Positions 18,750 to 29,170 of a stretch of DNA of 64,000 nucleotides are shown one piece after another. The stretch covers positions 21,939,881-22,003,880 of the forward strand of contig OY776131.1 in NCBI GenBank assembly GCA_963675135.1, written 5' to 3'. The notes beneath the pieces were generated by a model. The model did not search any database. It had not been told where the DNA came from and saw nothing but the letters and a program-made list of their open reading frames with translations. The position numbers and the translations under genes were made by a program. Each line of letters opens with the position of its first letter. Position 1 is the first letter of the stretch. This DNA comes from Galeopsis tetrahit. Its lineage: Eukaryota > Streptophyta > Magnoliopsida > Lamiales > Lamiaceae.

Positions 18750-21293
18750 ATGGGTGGCGGAGATAAAACATCTACTTCTGGAAAGAAGAACCTTCCAGGG
18801 GAAAATTCCCCTTTGCCAACCGATCCCCCACCAAGGGGAGGCCGGGGGAAAGATCCAGTCCATACTCCTTCTGGACCAAATCAGCCATTGGCACCCACTC
18901 CAGGTTTGGGTGACGAAAATCACCCCCTACCAGTCGGGGAGGGAATAACAGGGAATCTTGAAGCCCCAGAGTCCCAAACCGCCGATCCTCAGCGAGAGGA
19001 TATTCCAGACTCAGGGCCACTCCTGATCTCTCCCGATCAATTGAACGCTCTCATCAAGCAAGCTGTAGAGAAAGCCTTTGCAGATCAAAGAGACCGGATC
19101 CCCAGGGCTGCACCGGGGAATCTGGAGATGCCGATCCCGAGACCCCAGGAGGAAGCACCGGGAACCTCCCAAGTGTTGTCCAAGGAAATGGGGATACGGG
19201 TGGAAGAAGACGATAAGGTGCCCTCGCGAGCGGAAAGAAGCATTCCCCTTCGGAATACAAGAAGGAATGCAGATCCAGCACCCCGAGGGACAGAACCCCT
19301 TGAGACAGAAGAAAGTACGGATGATACCTACGGAGGGCCAGTCAGCGACCAATTACTGGCCCTACAGAAAGAGATGAGAGATATGAGGAAGCAAATGAGC
19401 AACCGAACCAGTAGGTCCGCTCATGCCTCTGGATGCCAGTTCTCCCCTAACATATTACAGGATGAACTACCATTCAATTTCAAGCCCCTTAATTTTGAAT
19501 ATGATGGTACAGCAGACCCGTACGAACACCTAGTAAGGTTCGAGAATGCAGCATTACTACACCGCTACGGAGAGGGAATAAAGTGCAGGGTATTCCTAAC
19601 TACCCTAGCAAAAGCCGCACAACAGTGGTTCACTCAGTTGGAACCCAATACAATCCGATCCTGGGAGGAATTCAGTGAGCTCTTCCTTCATCAATTTGCT
19701 AGTGCCCGAAGACAGCCGAGGGCCACTTTGACCCTCTTTAATTTGAGACAGGGAGAGGGTGAGAGTTTAAGAGCTTTTCTCCGGAGGTTTAACCAAGCAG
19801 CTCTGGAGGTCCCTACAGCCTCTCCGGAGGTGAAAATCAACGCTCTTACTAACGGATTGCGTGACGGAGACTTCTTCTCCTCCTTAGCTAAGAAGCCGGT
19901 TAAGAACTTTGATGAATTGCTGCATAGGGCAGAAAAGTACCTCACTCTAGAGGAGGTCCGGAAAGCCAAGAGATTGGAGGTTAGGCCACAAGATCGAGAG
20001 AGGAGAAGAGAAAGGGAAGGCCCCTCCAGACGACTCAGTCCAGAGGCCCCCCGGACCTCTGGACCAGCAAGAGATAACAATCCCTCCGGAGGTCCCCGGT
20101 CCGGTCCTCGCGGGAGGTTTGAGAAATACACGCCCTTGAGAATTGAACCTGCCGAAGTTCTGGAGGTAGCAGGAGATCATCCAGACTTGAAATTCCCATA
20201 TTCCAGAAGTCGAGGACCTCAAAAACCCAAGTCCGATCGATTTTGCCGATTCCACAATGAATATGGGCATGATACAAATCAGTGTTACCACTTGAAGGAT
20301 GAGAGTGAGAGGATGATCCAAGCGGGTCATCTAAAAGAATTTATATTTAGAGATAGGCAGGGCCCTCGAGGACAGAAGCGGAAAGAGCATGAAAGAAAAC
20401 CAAAAGAGAAGGAAACCAGAGAGGCAACTGAGGATATGCCCCCTCCCCCACCAAAGAGAGGAGTAATCCACATGATTGTGGGAGGGCCAGCAGATGGAGA
20501 TTCCTTCCGGAAGAGAAAGCAGAATGTCCGAGCCCTAAAAGCAGAGCAAGGAAGCCAGTTAAGAGAAGTGGGGCGTATGACGGAGACGCCCAATATCCGA
20601 TTTGGGCCGGAGGATGTGAAGGGAGTTAAGGAAGATCACAACGATGCTCTGGTGATCACTACCGACATAGCTGGATTCGATGTTGCTCGAATCTTCGTAG
20701 ATACAGGGAGTTCGGCTGACATTATGTTTCTCGAATGTTTTAAGAGAATGGAGCTGAGTGTGAAGCTGCGCCCTGTAGATACCTCTCTGTATGGTTTCTC
20801 CGGAGGCGCTATCCAACCTCTGGGATCGGTAATGTTACAGGTAGGATTGGGGGACGCTCCAGCCCAGAAGGTCCACTTGGTGGAGTTCCTTATTGTAGAC
20901 ATCCCCCCATCATACAATGTTGTGATGGGACGACCTAGCTTGAACCTCTTTCAAGCAATCATCTCTACATTTCATATGAAAATGAAATTCCCTACAGCCA
21001 CAGGGGTGGGAGAAGTAAAAGGAGACCAGTACCAAGCACGGAAGTGCTATGCAGAGTCTGTGAAGATGGCGGACAGAGCCCTAACTAAGGGTCTGGAGCG
21101 GACGAGAGGAGATGACCCTGAGGTCAAGAAGAAGAAAGTAGAGGGAGCAACACCTGAGCACGTGAATGTTAAAACAAACGAGGAACTGATGAATGTGGAG
21201 CTCTTCCCAGGGAAACTTGGCTTTGTTACTAAGATAGGTACCCAACTGGGGCCTGAACTCACAGAGAAGGTTATAGGGCGAGCAGATCTATAA
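18750..21293 (+). CDS. Gag-protease of Tat-A
   Basis: The start is set at the first ATG after the primer site that opens the Gly-rich MGGGDK N-terminus. The frame is open upstream to 18615 but there it is LTR and leader. There are 847 residues to the stop. Residues about 245-410 are the Gag capsid-like domain (YDGTADPYEHLVRF, WEEFSELFLHQF, LRQGEGESLRAFLRRFN). Residues about 497-520 carry the Tat zinc-like motif FCRFHNEYGHDTNQCYHL. Around residue 650 lies the aspartic protease motif FVDTGSSADI. The product would form the particle and process the polyprotein. In intact relatives the frame continues into RT just after the ELFPGKLGF-type linker. Here it runs only to a few residues past QLGPEL before stopping at the deletion junction. 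No internal stop is seen, consistent with youth. Confidence 0.88.
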   Translation: MGGGDKTSTSGKKNLPGENSPLPTDPPPRGGRGKDPVHTPSGPNQPLAPTPGLGDENHPLPVGEGITGNLEAPESQTADPQREDIPDSGPLLISPDQLNALIKQAVEKAFADQRDRIPRAAPGNLEMPIPRPQEEAPGTSQVLSKEMGIRVEEDDKVPSRAERSIPLRNTRRNADPAPRGTEPLETEESTDDTYGGPVSDQLLALQKEMRDMRKQMSNRTSRSAHASGCQFSPNILQDELPFNFKPLNFEYDGTADPYEHLVRFENAALLHRYGEGIKCRVFLTTLAKAAQQWFTQLEPNTIRSWEEFSELFLHQFASARRQPRATLTLFNLRQGEGESLRAFLRRFNQAALEVPTASPEVKINALTNGLRDGDFFSSLAKKPVKNFDELLHRAEKYLTLEEVRKAKRLEVRPQDRERRREREGPSRRLSPEAPRTSGPARDNNPSGGPRSGPRGRFEKYTPLRIEPAEVLEVAGDHPDLKFPYSRSRGPQKPKSDRFCRFHNEYGHDTNQCYHLKDESERMIQAGHLKEFIFRDRQGPRGQKRKEHERKPKEKETREATEDMPPPPPKRGVIHMIVGGPADGDSFRKRKQNVRALKAEQGSQLREVGRMTETPNIRFGPEDVKGVKEDHNDALVITTDIAGFDVARIFVDTGSSADIMFLECFKRMELSVKLRPVDTSLYGFSGGAIQPLGSVMLQVGLGDAPAQKVHLVEFLIVDIPPSYNVVMGRPSLNLFQAIISTFHMKMKFPTATGVGEVKGDQYQARKCYAESVKMADRALTKGLERTRGDDPEVKKKKVEGATPEHVNVKTNEELMNVELFPGKLGFVTKIGTQLGPELTEKVIGRADL

Positions 21294-21300
21294 AAGCCCA
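21270..21300 (+). other. Deletion junction: RT and first RNase H missing
   Basis: Upstream, the frame reads the post-protease linker. Within a few codons the other frame resumes at IKAQALSDFI, the linker that normally follows RT-RNase H. No YxDD-type RT motif exists between the LTRs. The loss of roughly 1.3-1.5 kb (estimated from family layout) also shifts the frame by one. Confidence 0.85.
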
Positions 21301-23041
21301 AGCTTTGTCAGATTTCATCCAAGAGTCGACCAAACCAGAAGAAGTCGAGGGATGGAAGGTGTATGTAGATGGCTCAGTGACCTTGAGCGGATGTGGAGCA
21401 GGGATTGTGCTGACAGGCCCTCGAGGGGAGGACTTACAATTCGCAGTGAGGTTTCAATTCATGACCTCAAATAATGGAGCAGAGTACGAAGCTTTGATCA
21501 GAGGGATGGAGATGGCATTAGAACTGGGAGCTCCAAAGGTAACCCTGTACTCAGACTCCCAACTAGTTGTTCAGCAGGTGAATGGTGAATATGTAGCCAA
21601 AGATAGCAGGATGGCTGCCTATTTGGAACGAGCCAAAGTAGTGATGGGCAAATTCCAAGAGTGCGAGGTGGTCCAGATACCCCGAGAGAAGAACATGCAG
21701 GCGGATAGCCTCTCCAAACTCGCTAGCTCCACAGAGTTTGATGGACAAGGAACAGTAACCCTAGTAGTTGCAGAAAGAGAGACTCTGAAGAACCCCGTTG
21801 GCTCCATTGAAGAGGAAGATGATTGGAGAAGAGCTATATGGATAGAACTCACCAAGGGAGCAGATGCTCCTACCACCAGAGAGACCCGAGCCCTTCGGAT
21901 CAAATATTGTATTATCGGAGGGCACTTATACAAGAAATCATTCACACACCCATATTTGAGGTGTATATCAACTAGAGAAGCTATGTACACACTCAAAGAG
22001 GTCCACGAAGGTGATGCAGCCAGTCATGAAGGATACAAAGCAGTGGTGAAGAAAGTTTTAAGGGCTGGATTATATTGGCCCTCCATGACAAAAGACGCTA
22101 GAGAATTTGTGAGAAAATGTGTCAAGTGTCAGAAAAATGGTCCATTGATAAGGACCCCTGCGGAAGAGATGGGAGCGATGCACTCTCCCTGTCCCTTTGC
22201 TAAGTGGGGAATCGACCTGGTGGGACCTTTCCCTCCAGCCTCCGGAGGGAGAAAATTTCTGATAGTAGCAGTGGACTATTTTAGCAAATGGGTGGAAGCG
22301 GCTCCTCTGGCTACGATAGATGAAGAAAATGTGATTAAATTCTTGAAAAAACAAATTTGTTGTAGGTTCGGCGTACCCAGAATATTGGTCTCTGATAATG
22401 GAACACAATTTAACGGCGAAAACGTGCGAGGATGGTGTGCAAGACTGAACATAATACAGAGATTCACCTCTGTAGCTCATCCTCAAGCTAACGGACAAGT
22501 GGAGGTTACTAATCGAACAATAGTAGATGGGATTCGAACAAGGTTGACAAAGATAGGAGGAGGATGGGTAAACGAGCTAGATAATGTGTTATGGTCATAT
22601 AGAACTAGTCCGAAGACAGCAACTGGAGAGTCCCCATTTCAGCTGGTCTACGGAGCTACGGCGGTGATACCTCCAGAGGCCGTGTTACGATCGCACCGAG
22701 TTGCCCAATTTGAAGAGCATCAGAATGAAAGATTGATGAGAGAGGCTCTAGATTTGATGGAAGAAGAAAGAGAGATGGTTAGGGTACGTGCGGAAAGATA
22801 TAAAAGCAGAATTAAAGCTGCATATGACCGAAGGGTGATCCCGAGGTCCTTCAGAGCGGGGGACCTGGTGCTAAGAAGGGCGGACGCCCTGAAAAATACA
22901 GGAAAACTGGAGCCCAACTGGGAGGGGCCTTATAAAATCACACAGGTGCTGAAAGGTGGAGCATATAGACTGCAGAGTATGGAAGGGGTCGACATAGCTA
23001 GACCCTGGAACGTTTGCCATTTGAAAAGATTCTTTATTTGA
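21281..23041 (+). pseudogene. Archaeal-type RNase H and integrase of Tat-A, cut off from Gag-Pro
   Basis: An open frame of about 585 codons has no ATG at its beginning. Residues near the start form the second (archaeal-type) RNase H: VYVDGSVTLSGCGAG, NNGAEYEALIRGMEMALE, LYSDSQLVVQQVNGEY and NMQADSLSKLA supply the D, E, D, D positions. The integrase follows: zinc-binding H..H and CVKC, core D in GIDLVGPF, D in LVSDNGTQF, E in NGQVEVTNRT, and a basic C-terminus ending CHLKRF. All catalytic positions appear intact, yet RT is missing and the frame is offset from gag-pro, so it cannot be made as a normal polyprotein. Called a pseudogene because of the truncated context, not internal decay. Confidence 0.85.
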
Positions 23042-23350
23042 AGACAGTGTAAGGTCTTGAGACCATCTATGACTTTTGTTTTGTGATTTTTTGCATTGAT
23101 TCATATTTTGCTCGATGTATTTTGTGGCTTCACCGGAGCTCTTTTTCCCTCTCTACGTGTTTCCCCTTTGGGGTTTTTCCGTAAAGAGGTTTTTAATGAG
23201 ACCGACGTAGGCTATGTATGGCCTATGTTGAAACTTGACAATAAATCAATGAAGTCTTATCCCTTTTTGAAGAAAGAATTATTCAGAATTATTGTGTCTT
23301 GATTATCTGTCTCATATCTGAATGTGCGATGTAAGAATATGACAATAAAC
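23042..23350 (+). other. Non-coding stretch after integrase
   Basis: It contains the phrase CCTTTGGGGTTTTTCC followed by GAGGTTTTTAATGAGACC, a motif commonly seen downstream of plant retroelement coding regions. A short frame here has no recognisable family. Confidence 0.5.
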
Positions 23351-24275
23351 GAGTGTGAGAAACGCTCAAAGGCCTAGAGGCCGAGGTGCTCCAGAGAGCC
23401 CTCACTTTACTTGAGACCCAAGTGGGTTACTGAAATGAGAGGATTTTATGAATTGAAATCCTTTTAAGAATAAGAGTGAGAGACACTCAAAGGCCTAGAG
23501 GCCGAGGTGCTCCAGAGAGCCCTCACTTTACTTGAGACCCAAGTGGGTTACTGAAATGAGAGGATTTTATGAATTAAAATCTTTTAAGAATAAGAGTGAG
23601 AGACACTCAAAGGCCTAGAGGCCGAGGTGCTCCAGAGAGCCCTCACTTTACTTGAGACCCAAGTGGGTTACTGAAATGAGAGGATTTTATGAATTAAAAT
23701 CTTTTAAGAATAAGTGTGAGAGACACTCAAAGGCCTAGAGGCCGAGGTGCTCCAGAGAGCCCTCACTTTACTTGAGACCCAAGTGGGTTACTGAAATGAG
23801 AGGATTTTATGAATTGAAATCCTTTTAAGAATAAGAGTGAGAGACACTCAAAGGCCTAGAGGCCGAGGTGCTCCAGAGAGCCCTCACTTCACTTGAGACC
23901 CAAGTGGGTTACTGAAATGAGAGGATTTTACGAATTAAAATCTTTTAAGAATAAAAGTGAGAGACACTCAAAGGCCTAGAGGCCGAAGTGCTCCAGAGAG
24001 CCCTCACTTTACTTGAGACCCAAGTGGGTTACTGAAATAAGAAGATTTTATGAATTAAAAATCTTTTAAGAATAAGAGTGAGAAACACTCGGAGTCCTAG
24101 AGGCCGAGGTGCTCCAGAGAGCCCTCATCTTAGTTGAAACCCAAGAGGGTTAATCGATGAACGGAGACGATTTTTGTGAATCAAAGTCTTTTAAGTACAA
24201 GAAAGTGATAAGAAAGACGTAGAGGCTTAGAAAACCGAAGCCCTCCAGAAAGCCCTAACCATGTTTGATAATTAC
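23351..24275 (+). repeat. 120-bp tandem array, seven units plus one degenerate
   Basis: Units start at 23351, 23474, 23594, 23714, 23835, 23955 and 24076, and a decayed unit at about 24196. Each holds three small inverted repeats: GAGTG/CACTC, GGCC/GGCC (GGCCTAGAGGCC) and ACTTG/CAAGT. Units 2-6 are nearly identical, so the array expanded recently. Confidence 0.93.
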
Positions 24276-24688
24276 AAAGACTAGATGATGAAGAAGACAG
24301 GTTTTATGATCCAGGAGTCAAGAGAAGAGGGAGGATGACCTCCCACAACCAAGTCACCCGAAATCAAAAACAAAAACTGTACAGCCCAGAAGTGATTTCA
24401 ACGTGGCCTACAAGACCAACAAAAAGGGGGGGGGGGAGGAAGAGAGAGCCACACCTCCAACAAATTCTTTGATGGTCTTGTAAGTTACTCATGCATGAAA
24501 GAGAAAGACAACAAAACATCCAACATCAAGCTAATACGATTACTACAAAAAGCCCCCACATATCCAGGAGTGTGGGGTCCCCTATAAAGTATGGAGAGCA
24601 AGTATTATGAGCAGAAAAGCAGAAAATAAAGAGTGTAGCAAAACAACAGAAAAATAAATTGTTTGATGTGATCATAGAAATGTGAAAC
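24276..24688. other. Spacer between tandem array and antisense gene
   Basis: It contains a purine run with about ten G at 24426-24438, resembling an extra polypurine tract. It would include the 3' UTR of the minus-strand gene. Nothing else is recognised. Confidence 0.5.
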
Positions 24689-26874
24689 TTAAACTGCTTT
24701 CTCAACAACAGCTTCCTCAGCAACAGCCCCCTCGACCTCAACTCCGTCAGCTCCTCCAACAGCGCCCTCCTCCTCAGCAGCATGGTTGCTAGATCCTCCG
24801 CCCTCCTCCGGACCCGCGGTACCTCTCATGGTATTGGCAACGCCAGTCCCTCCATCTACGGCGGTCGTCACGGCTGGAACGGAGTCATAAGGATAAATCA
24901 GACGCTCCAGAGGCCTTAACTCGGCCATACCTATCTTGACAGCCTGCAGCTTGGTGATGGCCTGACTCATTCCGGGTAGCCACCAAGGACTATCAGGGCT
25001 CTCCTTAGGATCCCCCAAGAATTTTGGAGGAGTAGCGAGTCGATCCAAGTGGAATTCACGAGAGTAAGTTCCATTAAACCCCGGAGCTGAGTGCTCGGCT
25101 ACGGCATTGCTGAAGCCGTGGTCGATGAAGTGAGGGATATGCGGCCCCATGGCACAGAGAAAGCTCGAGCTCTTTAAGAAGCTGGACAGCCACTGAGTAT
25201 GAAGAGTTTCCAAGAACTCTTGACCCAAAGAGGAAGTGAACAGGGACTTAATGCAAGCTTGCACTCCAACATCCGGTAGCTCGCGCTCCATCCGTCCCAC
25301 CTCCTGCACCAGATATTTAATCCTGGCTGCATCCTGCTTGCTTTGAGTCTGTAAGAGAGACAACTCCTCAGATAGAGCTTGAGCTCGCTTATGAGCTTTG
25401 TCCTTCTCCATAGTGATATCCTTGAGGGTCGACTGGAAAGAGGACGCTTCGGCCCGGAGAAGCTCAAGCTCGGCCACCATCTCGACACCTTGATCGAGTA
25501 TCTTAGCATAAGTAAGGCCAAGCTACAGAAGAAAAGGAAATAATGTTTGAGATATGAAGAAAGTAAAGATTGTGAAAATAGGAAACAATAAAAGGTACCT
25601 CTGAGAAAAGTTGAGCCCCGTGGAGCAGTTGATCCTCAGGAAGGGGCATGTCGGATAAATCAGTGTTGGAAGGAGCAGGACATCGGTCGATGAGGCGATG
25701 GAGAGGTTCGTATACATCAGAAGCAGGAGCCCCCTTTTCGGCAAGAGCACGGGCTGCTTTTCCCTTCTTCTTCTTAGAGGTGCCACAATCAGCGAAGAAG
25801 GCGTTGGCAGCTGAGCGGGTCCTTTTGGCAACTGAACCTGGGACCTGAGTGGAAGAGCTAGGGAGAGAAGGAATCTTTGAAGGACCCTCTGGAGCTGAAG
25901 TCTTTGCTGAGCTCTCGAGAGCAGGAGACGGAGGAGCTTTTGGAAGAACGTCTGGGGTGGATAACACAGGAGTTTTCACTATACTAAGAGCAGGAGCATC
26001 CCGGGAGATGTGAGTTAGCCAACTCATCGCTGCAAACAACCAAGAATATATTCAGAACACATGAAAACAGCCAACAGGTAAGAAATGAAAATACAGCAAT
26101 AACAGACTTTTTACCATCTTGGGGGTCTAAAGGAATATCTTGAGGACAAAAGCCGAAGTGGGAGAGGATGCGAGGATTTTTGAAAATGTCAATAATATCG
26201 AAATAGTCGTTCAGACGGATGTGAGTATTGAGATTGTTCATAATAGTGTGATTAGAAGCAGAATAAGCTTTCAGAGGAGGAGGAGTTACTCCTGGATTGT
26301 GGAATAACCAATCCCCATGGGGAAACGGCCAATCAGTGGGGCTCGTAGCAAAGAAATAATTATCTCGCCAAGATGAGTCTTCTTCGTGGAGTTTTTTCAG
26401 GAATTTACAAGCACGGGACCTTCGTCCACTAACATAGAAAAAACCATCATTCACCTTACAAGAATGTTGGCTCAGAAATAGTTCAGCGGACGGATCACCC
26501 CCGTTCCCTTTCACCAAGATAAAGAAACCTATCATGGTACGGATAGCATTTGGGGTAAACTGGTTAAGAGGGATCTGCATGCGGGTTGATATGGCAGCCA
26601 AATAGGGGTGAATCGGAAATCGTAATCCTGCCCTAAGATGTGCTTCGAAAAAAGCGAGAGTTTGAGGCTGGGAGATATCGGGGCGTTCATTTGAACGTGG
26701 AGCGCGAAAGGTGTACTCCGGCGGAAAACCATAAGCATGAACAAGGTTAGCTAGATGCGCATGGTCGATTTGAGAGGCAAGGGAAATCCTATTCTCTGGA
26801 CTCCCCGTCAAAGAGGGGGTCGCTTCAGAAGAGTGTTGACTAGCGGCTTTCGGCGGAGAGGGAGGATTTGACAT
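24689..26874 (-). CDS. Antisense Tat ORF with gypsy-type transposon domain, three exons
   Basis: Read on the minus strand inside Tat-A. Exons are 26874-26115, 26029-25599 and 25522-24689. Donors are GTAAAA (26114) and GTACCT (25598); acceptors are TTTGCAG (ending 26030) and TTCTGTAG (ending 25523). Introns are 85 and 76 bp, and lengths (760, 431, 834 nt) join in frame to 674 residues. Exon 1 carries the conserved block found in plant 'putative gypsy type transposon' proteins (FPIHPYLAAIS, IPLNQFTPNAIRTMIGFF) at about residues 90-135. Exon 2 is Pro/Ser/Lys-rich with a basic patch KKKKGKAAR. Exon 3 starts with a coiled coil (about residues 405-470) and ends in a Gly/Ala/Glu-rich tail. Extra antisense ORFs are known in the Tat lineage; function is unknown. 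The frame is intact although RT is deleted. Transcription would start near the 3' LTR and run opposite to the element. Confidence 0.8.
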
Positions 26875-27330
26875 CGATTTACAGTGATAATAAAAGAAGA
26901 AAAGAAGGATAGCTGGGTTACCTTAAATGGAAGGACTATGGAATCAGGCAGACGGCTGGCGACGGCGAAAACTCGGGAGGAAGAACACCGGAGTTGAAAG
27001 ATGAAGACGGCAAGAAATTTTTTGGGGAAGAATAAAAGTTGAAAAGTGAAGAGAGAAAAAGGGGGTGGTTGCGTGAAATAATTGAGGAGAGATAGGGGGG
27101 AGAACCGAGGATTTTTCTCGGGAGGATAACAAGGCAAAGAAAAGGGGTCGCGTGGAGCTCACGCGCAGAAGCCGAAAAGTCTCCCAGAGTTGAAGGCGGG
27201 AAAAGCCTTTGGAGAAGAACATGTTTTGAAACTTCCTCTCCGAAGCGAGAATAATACACGTCTCTCCAGAAAGACCTTTGTACTAAGTTCTAGGAAATCT
27301 TTCTACTCTCACAAAAGATGTCTCCCTTTT
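26875..27330. other. Putative 5' leader/promoter of the antisense gene
   Basis: On the minus strand it is C/T-rich (CTTTTCTTC, CCCCCTATCTCTCCTC), as plant 5' leaders often are. Short overlapping frames here have no family and are treated as shadows. Confidence 0.4.
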
Positions 27331-27350
27331 ACGAGAGTAGGGGGGAGTAG
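27331..27350 (+). promoter_or_regulatory. Polypurine tract of Tat-A
   Basis: ACGAGAGTAGGGGGGAGTAG lies one base before the 3' LTR. Confidence 0.9.
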
Positions 27351-27351
27351 A

Positions 27352-28078
27352 TGATGCGGCCTAAAAATGTCACCTAATAAGGAGTCGACACGTGTATGAA
27401 TGACGGGATTGGAGAGGAAAGGATTAAGTCATCTAGCGTTCTCTGGATAAAGAATCCTCTCTAGAGGTCTCTCTGGAGGGAGCTCCGTCTAGAGAGGAGT
27501 ATCAGAAAGAAGCAGTCTTAACATGAAGTTGTGGGCCGTAAATATAGGAGACTCCCGCGATTTCAGGTCCAGACTTGATAAAGGAAAGACCTTGTCTTCC
27601 TTTATTTTAGGGAATGAAGTCCATTGAGCTAGAGAGTTGCCGAGTCTTCAGGAAGTGGAGAGAAGGGAGGATTTGGTCCACTCAGCAGGGCCGAGTCTCA
27701 CGGGCAGCTCCGAAATAAGAGGAAGACTTGACTTCCTCTCCGGAAAGTATCTCTATAAATAGGTAAATTCGAAGATATCTCCAGGTTAGACACATATACA
27801 CTACAAACTTAATATACTGAATACAAAACACTTTTCTAAGATTCTTTGAGACCTATTCTGATATATCAAGGATCTCGAGATCCTTGGACGATATTGATAA
27901 GCCCTATACTGACTTAGGCATCGGAGTGTCCACACCAGACCCCCCTCCGGTGTGTTCTTTGCAGGTTCTTGAAGATTTGGAGGAAAGACAGCATACTTAG
28001 AGTGATTGTACGTGTTCGAAGAGCGGGACATCCGATCCAGAGGACACGTAATCCTCTCGTGCAAATTTTGGCACATCA
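27352..28078 (+). repeat. 3' LTR of Tat-A (727 bp)
   Basis: It has the same length as the 5' LTR with five substitutions counted by eye, including one in the C-loop hairpin stem. It is followed by the target duplication ATTGT. Confidence 0.95.
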
Positions 28079-28200
28079 ATTGTGCTTATAATTGGTGGCT
28101 TTCAACTATCTTAATATTTAATTCAAGTAAAATTGGAACATTTTAAAAATACATAATTTTGTAACTTTCAACTACCTTATACTTTAATTTTCCTTTCATT
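28079..28200. repeat. Second copy of duplicated segment, right half
   Basis: It continues the homology of 16150-16280 across the Tat-A insertion (CAACTATCTTAATATTTAATTC; TTAAAAATACATAATTTTGT). Confidence 0.8.
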
Positions 28201-29170
28201 CTGCGTCGCCGACTTTTGTTTGGACTAGGCGACCGAGAAAACAATTGACAGTCCGACCGCGAGATCGCCAGCACAGACGGGCATCACACACAGTGGAGGT
28301 GTTCCCCTCCTCTATGTCGCCCTCACCGACGTCTCTCCCTCCCCCCGCGTCGCGACCTCTCTATCTCACTCCCCTCTCCCCAAGCGTTTCTGTGTTCTGG
28401 CCTCCCCTGCAACGTGGCCTCTCTCTCCCCTCCCCTGCGATCGCGGACAAACTGAACCCTTGCGTCCTTGAGGAACGAAAAGCCATCCCCCCAGCCACGT
28501 CGTCTCTAAGTTGCCGCCGCCACCCATCCCACACACCGCTCATTCACCGCCCCTGCCGGGTAATTAAAATTTCAATTTTTTTTTATTTTGCTTCGTTCTT
28601 TCTCTAATCCAGATTGGAAAAAACAAGATCTGTAATCCTTCCACAACTTTATTCAAAAAATAATTTTTTTTTGTCGATTTTTTTGGCTTTTCTTAGGGTT
28701 TTTTTTGCCGAAATTGAGCAATTTTTGAGTTTTGTAAATTTTTTGAATTTATTTTACGAGATTTAGTGTTTTTTTCAATTATTATTTTCGAAATTGTTTT
28801 TTTTTTTTTACTTGGCTTGATCGAGATGATGGTTTGTTGTTTTACAGATTATGGATTGTTTATTTTTTCAAATTTTGGATATTTTTCGAATTTATTTTCT
28901 GAGATTTAGTGTTGTTTTCAATTATTCTTTTCGAAATTGTCGTCGTTTTTTTCAACTAATTTAACGCAAAATTGAGCCATTTTCGAGTTTTGTATATTTT
29001 TCGAATTTATTTTCCGACATTTAGTGTTGTTTTCAATTATTCTTTTCAAAATTGTTGTTTTTTCCGACTTGGCTTGATCGAGATGATGGTTTGTTGTTTT
29101 ATGTATTATGGATTGTATATTACTGATCTTTTGATAGAGTTATTTTTTAAGGGTGAAACGGAAACTTGGC
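28201..29170 (+). other. C-rich block followed by T-rich repeats; possible captured 5' gene end
   Basis: 28201-28560 is unusually C-rich for the window. It ends GCCGG|GTAATT, a possible splice donor, and is followed by a T-rich stretch like a plant 5'-UTR intron. Within the latter, a roughly 257-bp unit is repeated (28727 and 28984) with a partial copy between (28870): shared TTCGAATTTATTTTC..GA.ATTTAGTGTTGTTTTC and GGCTTGATCGAGATGATGG. A 120-codon frame in the C-rich block is low-complexity and not called a gene. No downstream coding exon is seen. Confidence 0.45.

Larger units (their letters stand above)
17961..28078 (+). mobile_element. Tat-A: young Ty3/Gypsy Tat element lacking RT, TSD ATTGT
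   Basis: Perfect 5-bp duplication ATTGT (17956-17960 and 28079-28083) flanks two 727-bp LTRs. Order: 5' LTR, primer site, gag-protease, a deletion junction where RT and the first RNase H should be, archaeal-type RNase H and integrase, 120-bp tandem array, antisense gene, polypurine tract, 3' LTR. The extra RNase H, Gag zinc motif and antisense ORF place it in the Tat clade (Retand-like). I count five differences between the LTRs (about 0.7%). Under a commonly assumed plant LTR rate of 1.3e-8 per site per year that would be a few hundred thousand years. Confidence 0.92.

Noticed and set aside
19011..19352. Long minus-strand frames opposite gag-protease
   Set aside because: Shadow frames of a real coding sequence; no splice logic or family motif, unlike 24689-26874.
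28245..28607. 120-codon Pro/Ser/Arg-rich frame
   Set aside because: Low-complexity C-rich sequence with no recognisable domain; reported instead as a possible captured 5' region.
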